DNA of 5,569 bases from Leucobacter sp. UBA1945 (GTDB taxonomy: Bacteria > Actinomycetota > Actinomycetes > Actinomycetales > Microbacteriaceae): assembly GCA_002336855.1 (NCBI GenBank), contig DDEV01000118.1, forward strand, positions 1 to 5,569, in the 5' to 3' direction. The translations under genes were made by a program, and so were the position numbers. The notes beneath the pieces are model-generated. The model ran no database searches. It saw only the letters and a program-made list of their open reading frames with translations, and was not told the DNA's origin. Below are positions 1-5,569 of this stretch, piece after piece (the first letter of the stretch is position 1; each line of letters begins with the position of its first letter).

Positions 1-131
1 CCGTTGGGGCCCATGATCGCGTGGGTCTCGCCCTGGCGAATGGTGAGGTCGACACCCTTGAGGATGGCCTTTGCACCCTGCTCGGTCTCGACGCTGACGT
101 GCAGATCCTTGATCTCAAGAACGGAACTCAT
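1..131 (-). CDS. sufC: SufC, Fe-S cluster assembly ATPase (N-terminal fragment, cut by window edge)
   Basis: Only the first 43 codons are present. The translation begins MSSVLEIKDLHVSVETEQ and reaches GPN, the start of the ABC-ATPase Walker A motif (GPNGSGKS in the family), where the window ends. The N-terminal pattern (EIKDLHV, ILKGVDL near residues 23-29, GETHAIMGPN at 34-43) is characteristic of SufC. In this family SufC is a cytosolic, soluble ABC-type ATPase that binds SufB and SufD as SufBC2D and drives the conformational change needed for cluster assembly. The ATG at 131-129 overlaps the Rieske stop codon (ATGA, 128-131). A purine-rich GAAAGAGA lies 8 bases upstream, inside the end of the Rieske gene, and supports this start. 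The catalytic Walker B, signature and H-loop residues lie outside the window, so the integrity of the gene cannot be judged. Confidence 0.95.
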   Translation of the reverse strand, partial: MSSVLEIKDLHVSVETEQGAKAILKGVDLTIRQGETHAIMGPN

Positions 132-460
132 GCTGCAATCTCTTTCGTAACTGTGGGGTCGATATACACGTCGTCACCCTCGATTTCGACGACGTAAACG
201 GGTACCGGCTCGAACGCCGGAAGGTTGCCTGGCTTGCCAGTGGTGAGCGAGAACGCCGATCCGTGTGCCCAGCACTCGATCTCGCCGTTCTCGACGAAGC
301 CCTCCGAAAGACTGATCTGCCCGTGAGTGCAGGTGTCACCGATTGCGTGCACCTGCCCCTCACCGTCGAGCACGATCGCGATGGGTACGCCGTCAAGCAC
401 GACGCGAACCGCCTGATCCTGGAAGAGCTCCGTCACCGAGAGCGCCTTGTGACGGGTCAC
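128..460 (-). CDS. Rieske [2Fe-2S] ferredoxin-like protein inside the suf operon
   Basis: This 110-residue protein is a single Rieske domain. The cluster-binding pattern is complete: C44-T-H46, a 16-residue spacer, then C63-W-A-H66, with flanking CTHGQISLSEG and CWAHGSAF. These two cysteines are the only ones in the protein. It has no signal peptide or membrane segment, so it should be a soluble cytosolic electron-transfer protein like the small ferredoxins of aromatic-ring dioxygenases (BphF type), and automated annotation often names it a non-heme iron oxygenase ferredoxin subunit. No oxygenase or reductase gene is nearby. Its position between sufD and sufC suggests a role in Fe-S assembly, for example as electron donor, cluster acceptor or sensor; this is inference. 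The start is GTG at 460-458, overlapping the sufD stop (GTGA, 457-460). I see no convincing Shine-Dalgarno sequence, so it probably depends on translational coupling. The stop overlaps the sufC start. Confidence 0.92.
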   Translation of the reverse strand: MTRHKALSVTELFQDQAVRVVLDGVPIAIVLDGEGQVHAIGDTCTHGQISLSEGFVENGEIECWAHGSAFSLTTGKPGNLPAFEPVPVYVVEIEGDDVYIDPTVTKEIAA

Positions 461-1674
461 GCACGCACCGATTCTGCGAGCTCGGCCTCTACCGCGGCGC
501 GCAGGCGATCCTCGGTTTCGGCGTCGCCGATCTGCTGAATGACCTCGAGCAGGAAGCCGTGCACCACCAGCTTGCGGGCCTCGTCTTCAGAGATGCCGCG
601 GCTGCGCAGGTAGAAGATGTGCTCGTCGTCGAAGCGTCCGGTTGCCGAAGCGTGGCCGGCGCCCTCGATGTCACCGGTTTCGATCTCGAGGTTCGGGATC
701 GAGTCGGCGCGAGTGCCCTCGCTGAGCACGAGGTTTCGGTTCTGCTCGTAGCTGTCGGTGCCGGTTGCGCTGTTGCGAATCAGCACGTCGCCGATCCACA
801 CGGTGTGCGCGCCCTCGCCCTGCAGCGCGCCCTTGTAGTTCACGCGGCTGCGGGTGTGGGGAGCATCGTGATCCATGTAGACCTGGTGCTCGAGGTGCTG
901 GCCGGCATCGGCGAAGTATGCGCCGAGTGCCTCGCCGTTCGCGCCTTCGTGGTCGAGATGGATCGAGGGGTTCAGGCGAACCAGCTCGCCGCCGAGCGAA
1001 ACCACGATGTGCTTCAGCGTCGCGTCGCGCCCAACTGATGCGTAGTGCGAGGCGAGGTGCAGTGCGCTGTCCGCCCACTGCTGCACGCTCACGACGGTGA
1101 GCTCAGCACCCTCGCCGACGACGATCTCGACGTTCTCGCTGAGCTGCGCGTCGCCCGTGTTCTCGATGATCACGAGGCCGCGCGAGTTCGGCTTTGCCTC
1201 GATCACGGTGTGCGCGGCGCGCGCGGCAGTGCCGAGCGAATCGCGCGACACGATCGCGGTGACCGGCTCTTCAGACGAAACGGTAACGAGGTGCGCCTCG
1301 CCGAACGCCGACCACGCCGCTGCGGCGCCGAGCTCTTCGGGAGCGCCGGCGCGGCCGATACGGGCATCGCCGCGTGCGATCCACTCGCTCGACACGCCAG
1401 CAACCTCGGTGACCGAAAGCGGGGTGCGCGAGCCGTCGAGCTCGCCGTTCAGCAGGTGCTCGATCTTGGCGACCGGGGTGTACTTCCAGTTTGCCTCGCG
1501 GCCGGTCACCGCCGCGAAATCGCCCACCTCGGTCGAGGTGAAGCGGGCGCTGCGGGTCTGCACGGGAACGTGCTTTGCCGCGCCCTCGGCATCCCAACCA
1601 CCGTCGGAGTGAGCCTTGAATCCGTGCTGTGCGGTCTCGTTTACAGGAGTCTCTTCTACAGAAGCCAGCGCCAT
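457..1674 (-). CDS. sufD: SufD, Fe-S cluster assembly scaffold subunit
   Basis: This 405-residue protein is a SufB/SufD-family beta-helix protein that pairs with SufB and binds SufC in the SufBC2D scaffold, where it is needed for iron acquisition. Family landmarks are the N-terminal segment NWKYTPVAKIEHLLNG (62-77), the core motif DHDAPHTRSRVNYKGAL (268-284), and the C-terminal block GRFDDEHIFYLRSRGI (346-361) followed by the SufC-binding helices. H341, in AGHASATG, corresponds to the functional His360 of E. coli SufD. The neighbouring E. coli Cys358 position is not a cysteine here, and the whole protein contains none. The length is usual for actinobacterial SufD. The ATG at 1674-1672 shares one base with the sufB stop (TAATG). 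A GGAAGGA sequence in the end of sufB, about 11 bases upstream, may serve as the ribosome binding site. SufD rather than a second SufB is indicated by the shorter C-terminus and the lack of the SufB CTAP cysteine motif. Confidence 0.95.
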   Translation of the reverse strand: MALASVEETPVNETAQHGFKAHSDGGWDAEGAAKHVPVQTRSARFTSTEVGDFAAVTGREANWKYTPVAKIEHLLNGELDGSRTPLSVTEVAGVSSEWIARGDARIGRAGAPEELGAAAAWSAFGEAHLVTVSSEEPVTAIVSRDSLGTAARAAHTVIEAKPNSRGLVIIENTGDAQLSENVEIVVGEGAELTVVSVQQWADSALHLASHYASVGRDATLKHIVVSLGGELVRLNPSIHLDHEGANGEALGAYFADAGQHLEHQVYMDHDAPHTRSRVNYKGALQGEGAHTVWIGDVLIRNSATGTDSYEQNRNLVLSEGTRADSIPNLEIETGDIEGAGHASATGRFDDEHIFYLRSRGISEDEARKLVVHGFLLEVIQQIGDAETEDRLRAAVEAELAESVRA

Positions 1675-3092
1675 TATCCGACGGATCCTTCCATGCCCAT
1701 CTCGATGAGCTTGTTCAGTTCGAGTGCGTATTCCATGGGCAGCTCACGAGCGATCGGCTCAATGAAGCCGCGAACGATCATCGCCATTGCCTCTTCCTCT
1801 GCGAGCCCGCGGCTCATGAGGTAGAACAGCTGATCCTCGCTGACGCGCGAGACGGTGGCCTCGTGGCCGAGCTCTGCGTCGTCGGTGCGAATATCGATCG
1901 CCGGGTAGGTATCGCTGCGCGAGATCGTGTCGACGAGCAGTGCGTCGCACACCACCGAGTTGGCCGAGTGGTGCGCGTTTGCGTCGACGCGAACCTCGCC
2001 GCGGTAGCCGGTTCGGCCGCCGCCACGTGCGATCGACTTCGACAGAATCGACGACTTGGTGTGCGGCGCGAGGTGAATCATCTTCGCGCCCGCGTCCTGG
2101 TGCTGCCCGGGTCCTGCGAACGCGACCGAGAGCGTCTCGCCCTTTGCGTGCTCGCCGGTCAGGTAGATCGACGGGTACTTCATGGTGACCTTCGAACCGA
2201 TGTTGCCATCGACCCACTCCATGGTCGCGCCAGCCTCTGCCACGGCGCGCTTGGTGACGAGGTTGTAGACGTTGTTCGACCAGTTCTGAATGGTCGTGTA
2301 GCGAACGCGCGCGTTCTTCTTCACGATGATCTCAACCACGGCGGAGTGCAGCGAGTCGCTCTTGTAGATCGGCGCGGTGCAACCCTCGATGTAGTGCACG
2401 TAGCTGTCTTCGTCGGCGATGATGAGCGTGCGCTCGAACTGGCCCATGTTCTCGGTGTTGATGCGGAAGTAGGCCTGCAGCGGAATCTCGACGTGCACGC
2501 CCTTCGGAACGTACACGAACGACCCGCCCGACCACACCGCCGTGTTGAGCGCGGCAAACTTGTTGTCGCCCGAGGGGATTACCGTGCCGAAGTACTGCTC
2601 GAAGATTTCCGGGTGCTCTTTGAGAGCGGTGTCGGTGTCGAGAAACAGCACGCCCTGGGCCTCGAGATCCTCGCGAATCTGGTGGTAGACGACCTCAGAC
2701 TCGTACTGAGCTGCGACGCCCGCGACGAGGCGCTGGCGCTCGGCCTCTGGAATACCCAGGCGCTCGTACGTGTTCTTGATCTCTTCGGGCAGCTCTTCCC
2801 AGCTGGTCGCCTGCTTCTCGGTCGACCGCACGAAGTACTTGATGTTGTCGAAGTCGATCTCGCTGAGATCGGCGCCGAACGTCGGCATCGGCTTGCGATC
2901 AAAGATCTGCAGTGCCTTCAGGCGACGCTGAAGCATCCACTCGGGCTCATTCTTGAGCGCCGAAATATTGCGCACGACGTCTTCGCTCAGACCGCGCTGC
3001 GCGGTCTCGCCGGCCTGGTCAGCATCGTGCCAGCCGAACTCGTACACCCCCAGACCCTCAAGTTCTGGGCGGTCAATCAGCACTTCTGGCAT
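1674..3092 (-). CDS. sufB: SufB, Fe-S cluster assembly scaffold subunit
   Basis: With the start chosen here the protein is 472 residues, the usual length for actinobacterial SufB. It begins MPEVLIDRPELEGLGVYEFG, followed by the conserved GLSEDVVRNISALKNEPEWM (34-53). SufB receives persulfide sulfur from the cysteine desulfurase system and carries the nascent Fe-S cluster in the cytosolic SufBC2D complex. Only two cysteines are present, both at expected positions: C238 (EGCTAPIY), matching E. coli C254 in the sulfur-transfer core, and C382 (VVCDALLVDT), matching C405 at the SufB-SufD interface. H410 and E411 (GHEATVSRVSEDQLFY) match the catalytic His433-Glu434 pair. No intein interrupts the gene, unlike mycobacterial SufB. 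The frame stays open upstream to 3209, but GAGGG 8 bases before the ATG at 3092 and family alignment favour this start. An in-frame ATG at 3107-3105 overlaps that Shine-Dalgarno sequence and is unlikely. First gene of the operon as seen here. Confidence 0.97.
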   Translation of the reverse strand: MPEVLIDRPELEGLGVYEFGWHDADQAGETAQRGLSEDVVRNISALKNEPEWMLQRRLKALQIFDRKPMPTFGADLSEIDFDNIKYFVRSTEKQATSWEELPEEIKNTYERLGIPEAERQRLVAGVAAQYESEVVYHQIREDLEAQGVLFLDTDTALKEHPEIFEQYFGTVIPSGDNKFAALNTAVWSGGSFVYVPKGVHVEIPLQAYFRINTENMGQFERTLIIADEDSYVHYIEGCTAPIYKSDSLHSAVVEIIVKKNARVRYTTIQNWSNNVYNLVTKRAVAEAGATMEWVDGNIGSKVTMKYPSIYLTGEHAKGETLSVAFAGPGQHQDAGAKMIHLAPHTKSSILSKSIARGGGRTGYRGEVRVDANAHHSANSVVCDALLVDTISRSDTYPAIDIRTDDAELGHEATVSRVSEDQLFYLMSRGLAEEEAMAMIVRGFIEPIARELPMEYALELNKLIEMGMEGSVG

Positions 3093-3100
3093 CGTGTCAT

Positions 3101-3105
3101 CCCTC
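3101..3105 (-). promoter_or_regulatory. Ribosome binding site of sufB
   Basis: Read on the minus strand, GAGGG lies 8 bases before the ATG at 3092-3090. It decides the start, because the reading frame stays open for 39 further codons upstream and another in-frame ATG overlaps this very sequence. Confidence 0.75.
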
Positions 3106-3338
3106 ATTCTTCGTAGCGCTACTCGAGAACCGGTGCGCACACGAGAAGTCGGGTACACAACTGGTTCCCTGCAGCGGTGCAGTATTCTGGGCGTGAACGG
3201 AGCAGGCACACGGTAGCGCTCGCCACCGATGATCGCTCCGAATTACGCAACCACAGCTTCTCATTCTACAGATTCCGCCTGAAAACGGGAATAGGCTGGG
3301 GCGCCTGTCGCGACACGCGATCGGCGGTGAGAGCTGCT

Positions 3339-3346
3339 GAGAGGAG
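3339..3346 (+). promoter_or_regulatory. Ribosome binding site of ctaA
   Basis: GAGAGGAG lies just upstream of TTG at 3352, with 5 bases between. It is the strongest Shine-Dalgarno match in the window and is the main reason to accept the rare TTG as the ctaA start codon. Confidence 0.8.
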
Positions 3347-3351
3347 TCGTT

Positions 3352-4281
3352 TTGTCAACCGCGAAGTCAGCCGCGAGTTCCGCATCGGTCGTCACGAGCA
3401 GTTTCGAGGATCGCCCCTCGCGCTGGTTGCGCATCTTTGCGTGGGCTTCGTTCGTGTTGAACACGCTGATCATTGCCACAGGTGGCGCCGTGCGCCTTAC
3501 GGGTTCGGGTCTCGGCTGCTCGGAGTGGCCGCTCTGCACTCCGGGATCTCTGGTGCCGACGCCCGAGCTCGGCGTGCACGGCCTGATCGAGTTCGGCAAC
3601 CGCACCATCTCTGGCCCGCTGCTGCTCGCCGCGATTCTCGTGGTCGTGCTCGGCTGGCGAATTCGCAAGTCGCGGCACGATCTGTTCGTGATCTCGTGGA
3701 TTGTGCTCGGTCTCGTGCTGCTGCAGGCCTTCGTCGGCGGCGTGATCGTGTGGGAAGAACTGAAGGCCGTGCTCGTCGGTTTTCACTACACCGTGTCACT
3801 CATCATCGTGTGCGTGACTGCCGCCTACCTTGCCCGCATGTACGAACCCTCCGGTGCCCGTGAGCGCGCGGTGCCCCGTGGCTTCGCGGTGCTGACTCAC
3901 ATCACCACGTTCGTGATGGCGATCGTCATCTTCATCGGTGTGCTCACGACCGGGTCGGGCCCGCACTCGGGCGACGCTGACGTGGTGCGGAACGGCTTCG
4001 ACGCGACGCTGCTCAGCCACGTGCACGCGTGGCCCGGGTACCTGCTGGTGCTGCTCACCGTGGTGCTGCTCGTGTGGGCTCGCCGCGACAAGCTGCGCCC
4101 AGCGAAGTGGTTCACCGCGCTGCTCGCGGTGCAGGTGGTGCAGATCGCTGTCGGCATCTACCAGGCACGCAACGGCCTGCCGCCGCTCGCCGTCGGCGTG
4201 CACATGGTGCTCGCCTCGCTCACCGCTGCGACCATGACGGTCGCCGTGTTGAAGCTCAAGCGGCCAGCGAGCGACGCCTAA
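3352..4281 (+). CDS. ctaA: Heme A synthase (COX15/CtaA family)
   Basis: This 309-residue protein has eight hydrophobic segments (roughly 26-45, 85-102, 112-134, 143-162, 178-200, 222-243, 254-271 and 278-300), as expected for CtaA, a membrane enzyme that oxidises the C8 methyl of heme O to the formyl group of heme A for aa3-type cytochrome oxidase. The motif GGAVRLTGSGLGCSEWPLC (44-62) holds the cysteine pair C56/C62, equivalent to C35/C42 of Bacillus subtilis CtaA, and E80 matches its catalytic Glu57. H145, H225 and H284 match heme-ligand histidines 123, 216 and 278. The fourth ligand position (His60 in B. subtilis) is Asn83 here, in IEFGNR, while a histidine (H76) sits seven residues earlier; this form may be usual in actinobacteria. 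The second half has TGSGPHSGD (200-208) but no cysteine pair. The start is TTG behind a strong Shine-Dalgarno sequence. It is divergent from sufB and convergent with the methyltransferase gene. Confidence 0.95.
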   Translation: MSTAKSAASSASVVTSSFEDRPSRWLRIFAWASFVLNTLIIATGGAVRLTGSGLGCSEWPLCTPGSLVPTPELGVHGLIEFGNRTISGPLLLAAILVVVLGWRIRKSRHDLFVISWIVLGLVLLQAFVGGVIVWEELKAVLVGFHYTVSLIIVCVTAAYLARMYEPSGARERAVPRGFAVLTHITTFVMAIVIFIGVLTTGSGPHSGDADVVRNGFDATLLSHVHAWPGYLLVLLTVVLLVWARRDKLRPAKWFTALLAVQVVQIAVGIYQARNGLPPLAVGVHMVLASLTAATMTVAVLKLKRPASDA

Positions 4282-4300
4282 GGCGGCCCTGCGCCAAGGG

Positions 4301-5101
4301 TTAGACCGTCGCGACGATCTCTGCGTGCGGCATGAGCATCCAGCCATCCGGGTCGGCCGCCCAGCGCTCCCACCCCTTCGAGATGCGCTCGAGCCTGTCG
4401 CGATCGGCGAGCCCGAGGCGAATCGCGTTGTCCGCGAATGCAGAGGCGACCGCGCGCTCGGCCCACATGCCGCCCCACCAGGCGCGATCCTCATCGTTTT
4501 CGAACAACCAGAGCGAAGCCGTGCACGCAACATGCTCGAAGCCTGCGTCGCGCGCCCACTTCTTGAGGTGTCGCCCGGCGGCGGGCTCGCCGCTGACTCC
4601 GCGGTGCACCTGCAGGTAGAGCGCGAGCCAATCCTGCAGCTCGGGCGTCTCGGGTGAGATGATCACTCCCTCATAGTCGACATCGCGGGCTGCCACCGAG
4701 CCTCCCTGGACCGTCACTCGACGCATCTCTCTGAGCATCGCAACAGGGTCGCCGACGTGCTGCAGCACCTGGTGCGCGTGCGTCACGTCGAAGGTGTCGT
4801 CTGCGAAACGCAGCGCGTAGGCGTCTCCGGTCTCGAAGCTGAGATTTGTGAGCCCGAGCGGTGCCGCATCGGCGCGCGCCTTCTCGACCACGTCTGCCGC
4901 CGCGTCGACGCCGACAACGGCGCCGGGGGCGAGGCGCTCGGCGAAGTCCATCGTGATCGTGCCGGGCCCAGAGCCGATGTCGAGCAGGGTTGCGCCGGGC
5001 CGCAGCTTCGACACCAGATAGGCCGCGGAGTTCTCAACCGTGCGCCAGGTGTGCGACTTGAGTACGCTTTCGTGGTGCCCGTGGGCATATGCATCAGCCA
5101 T
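4301..5101 (-). CDS. SAM-dependent class I methyltransferase, substrate unknown
   Basis: This 266-residue protein has a Rossmann-type methyltransferase domain of the UbiE/Methyltransf_11-like group. The SAM-binding motif I is LLDIGSGPG (39-47), the acidic residue after strand 2 is D66 (VVGVDAA), motif II-like TGDAYAL lies at 91-97, and FDVTHAHQVLQHV (104-116) is the post-motif region. The N-terminus ADAYAHGHHESVLKSHTWRT resembles a widespread actinobacterial family of uncharacterised methyltransferases and supports the ATG at 5101. The C-terminal part (about 155-266) is family-specific and tryptophan-rich (W207-W208, W213, W244, W247, W254), and may form the acceptor-binding lid. No membrane segment or signal peptide is apparent. 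The stop lies 19 bases from the ctaA stop, convergent. Upstream, only 20 bases separate it from the trans-sulfuration enzyme gene, so co-transcription is likely. The Shine-Dalgarno sequence is weak (GAGGCG, about 13 bases away). The acceptor cannot be inferred; the UbiE resemblance does not make it a quinone methylase. Confidence 0.9.
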   Translation of the reverse strand: MADAYAHGHHESVLKSHTWRTVENSAAYLVSKLRPGATLLDIGSGPGTITMDFAERLAPGAVVGVDAAADVVEKARADAAPLGLTNLSFETGDAYALRFADDTFDVTHAHQVLQHVGDPVAMLREMRRVTVQGGSVAARDVDYEGVIISPETPELQDWLALYLQVHRGVSGEPAAGRHLKKWARDAGFEHVACTASLWLFENDEDRAWWGGMWAERAVASAFADNAIRLGLADRDRLERISKGWERWAADPDGWMLMPHAEIVATV

Positions 5102-5121
5102 GCAGCGAGCTTAGCGCCTCG

Positions 5122-5569
5122 TCAGAGCGCCGCGAGCGCCCGCTCGATGTCGGCCCAGAGGTCTTCGACGTGCTCGATGCCGATGCTGAGCCGCACGAGC
5201 GACTCGGGCACTGCGAGCGGCTCCGAGGGCTGCCGGCGGCGACGCTCGGCAAGGGTTTCGACGCCACCGAGGCTGGTCGCAGGGGTGATGAGGCCAAGCG
5301 ATTCAACGAAGCGTTCTGCAGCCGCCGCTCCCCCGGCGAACTCGATCGAGATCATGGCGCCGAAGCCGCCCATCTGAGCCGACGCGAGCCCGTGCCCCGG
5401 GTCGGTCGGCAGGCCCGGGTAGCGCACCCGCGAGAGCTCCGCGCGTTCTGCGAGCCTCGGGGCCAGCTCGGCGGCCGTCTGCTCTGCGCGGTCGAGCCGC
5501 ACGGCGAGGGTGCGCAGGCCGCGAAGCGCAAGCCAGGCCTCGAACGGGCCCGGAATCGACCCCTGCAGC
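5122..5569 (-). CDS. PLP-dependent trans-sulfuration enzyme (cystathionine gamma-lyase/synthase family), C-terminal part
   Basis: The window contains the last 148 codons; the N-terminal two thirds, including the PLP-binding lysine, lie beyond the right edge. The visible part starts LQGSIPGPFEAWLALRGLRT, the helix after the active-site region in Cys/Met-metabolism PLP enzymes. Then come RVRYPGLPTDPGHGLA, QMGGFGAMISIEFAGG, ATSLGGVETL and LVRLSIGIEHVEDLWADI, which are C-terminal family signatures; the arginine in LVRLSIGIE is the substrate-carboxylate binding residue in this family. Where many cystathionine gamma-synthases have HPA..MTH, this protein has AERRRRQPSEPLAVP, more like the ERRARW segment of actinobacterial cystathionine gamma-lyases. 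The exact reaction (cystathionine gamma-lyase, cystathionine gamma-synthase, O-acetylhomoserine sulfhydrylase or methionine gamma-lyase) cannot be fixed from this fragment. The enzyme acts in cytosolic cysteine/methionine interconversion. The stop (TGA, 5124-5122) is 20 bases before the methyltransferase start, suggesting a two-gene transcript. Confidence 0.9.
   Translation of the reverse strand, partial: LQGSIPGPFEAWLALRGLRTLAVRLDRAEQTAAELAPRLAERAELSRVRYPGLPTDPGHGLASAQMGGFGAMISIEFAGGAAAAERFVESLGLITPATSLGGVETLAERRRRQPSEPLAVPESLVRLSIGIEHVEDLWADIERALAAL

Larger units (their letters stand above)
3093..3351. promoter_or_regulatory. Divergent control region between sufB and ctaA
   Basis: These 259 bases separate two divergent genes and must hold the promoters for both the suf operon (minus) and ctaA (plus). 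No protein gene is convincing here. Several short dyads cluster on the sufB side: a perfect palindrome GTAGCGCTAC (3113-3122), CTCGAG (3122-3127), GTGCGCAC (3133-3140) and an imperfect inverted repeat GGGTAC-N7-GTTCCC (3151-3169). GTAGCGCT recurs at 3213-3220, 100 bases from its first copy, and CGAGAA occurs at 3124-3129 and 3142-3147. A possible -10 element is TATTCT (3183-3188) on plus, whose complement reads AGAATA on minus, and TAGGCT (3292-3297) fits the TANNNT pattern before ctaA. None has a good -35 partner, so promoter positions remain tentative. No known riboswitch, Fur/DtxR-type box or SufR-type site was recognised by eye. Confidence 0.6.

Noticed and set aside
128..460. Reading the Rieske protein as a ring-hydroxylating dioxygenase ferredoxin.
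   Set aside because: The domain is compatible, but no oxygenase or reductase subunit genes are present, and the gene is embedded with overlaps in the suf operon.
1629..3116. A 495-codon open frame on the plus strand, antisense to sufB, plus other long antisense frames over sufD, ctaA and the methyltransferase gene.
   Set aside because: High GC at third codon positions removes stop codons from opposite frames. The translation shows no recognisable domain, while the minus-strand frame is a full, conserved SufB.
3093..3209. An N-terminal extension of SufB by 39 residues, as the frame stays open upstream.
   Set aside because: The extension is arginine-rich and unlike any SufB. The family start MPEVLIDRPELEGLG has a Shine-Dalgarno sequence 8 bases upstream and gives the usual 472 residues.
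3193..3216. A tiny plus-strand frame GTG...TAG (7 codons) just after the TATTCT element, as a possible leader peptide.
   Set aside because: It lacks a ribosome binding site, regulatory codon runs and any attenuator-like hairpin.
4271..4312. A possible bidirectional terminator between ctaA and the methyltransferase gene (GCGACG at 4271-4276 pairing with CGTCGC at 4307-4312; GGCG/CGCC at 4282-4295).
   Set aside because: The stems are short, the longer one has a 30-base loop and lies within coding sequence, and no T-run follows on either strand. It is not distinguishable from chance in GC-rich DNA.
1..5569. Mobile element, CRISPR array, tRNA, prophage or defence system.
   Set aside because: No repeat-spacer pattern, transposase or integrase motif, or tRNA-like sequence was seen; nearly all the sequence is taken up by recognisable metabolic genes of similar composition.

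Overview
This is a GC-rich window whose open frames and start-codon use (ATG, GTG and TTG, with overlapping stop/start codons) point to a high-GC Gram-positive actinobacterium. The protein sequences and the order ctaA <-> sufB-sufD-Rieske-sufC resemble Microbacteriaceae, perhaps a Leucobacter-like organism. That placement is from memory of family sequences, not from a search.

Left part (1-3092, minus strand): the upstream end of a SUF iron-sulfur cluster assembly operon. In transcription order it holds sufB, sufD, a small Rieske [2Fe-2S] protein and the first 43 codons of the ATPase gene sufC, which runs off the left edge. All three junctions overlap by 1 or 4 bases, so the genes form one tightly coupled translational unit. 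SufB, SufD and SufC together form the scaffold complex (SufBC2D) that builds Fe-S clusters from persulfide sulfur and iron. The Rieske protein is a Fe-S protein embedded in the machinery that makes such clusters, and its job is not evident from the sequence.

Middle (3093-3351): a 259-base divergent intergenic region between sufB and ctaA. It must carry the promoters for both directions and contains several short palindromes, but no regulator gene is present in the window. To its right, ctaA (3352-4281, plus strand, TTG start with a strong Shine-Dalgarno sequence) encodes heme A synthase, needed for aa3-type cytochrome oxidase. The divergent pair therefore places Fe-S assembly next to respiratory heme maturation.

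Right part (4301-5569, minus strand): a SAM-dependent class I methyltransferase of unknown substrate, convergent with ctaA (19 bases between stops). Twenty bases upstream of it is the C-terminal third of a PLP-dependent trans-sulfuration enzyme (cystathionine gamma-lyase/synthase family), cut by the right edge. These two probably share a transcript.

The window looks like ordinary core chromosome: I saw no mobile element, CRISPR array, tRNA/rRNA or obvious horizontally acquired block. The points most worth a second look are the Rieske protein inside the suf operon, the His-to-Asn change at a heme-ligand position of CtaA, and the palindromes in the divergent control region.
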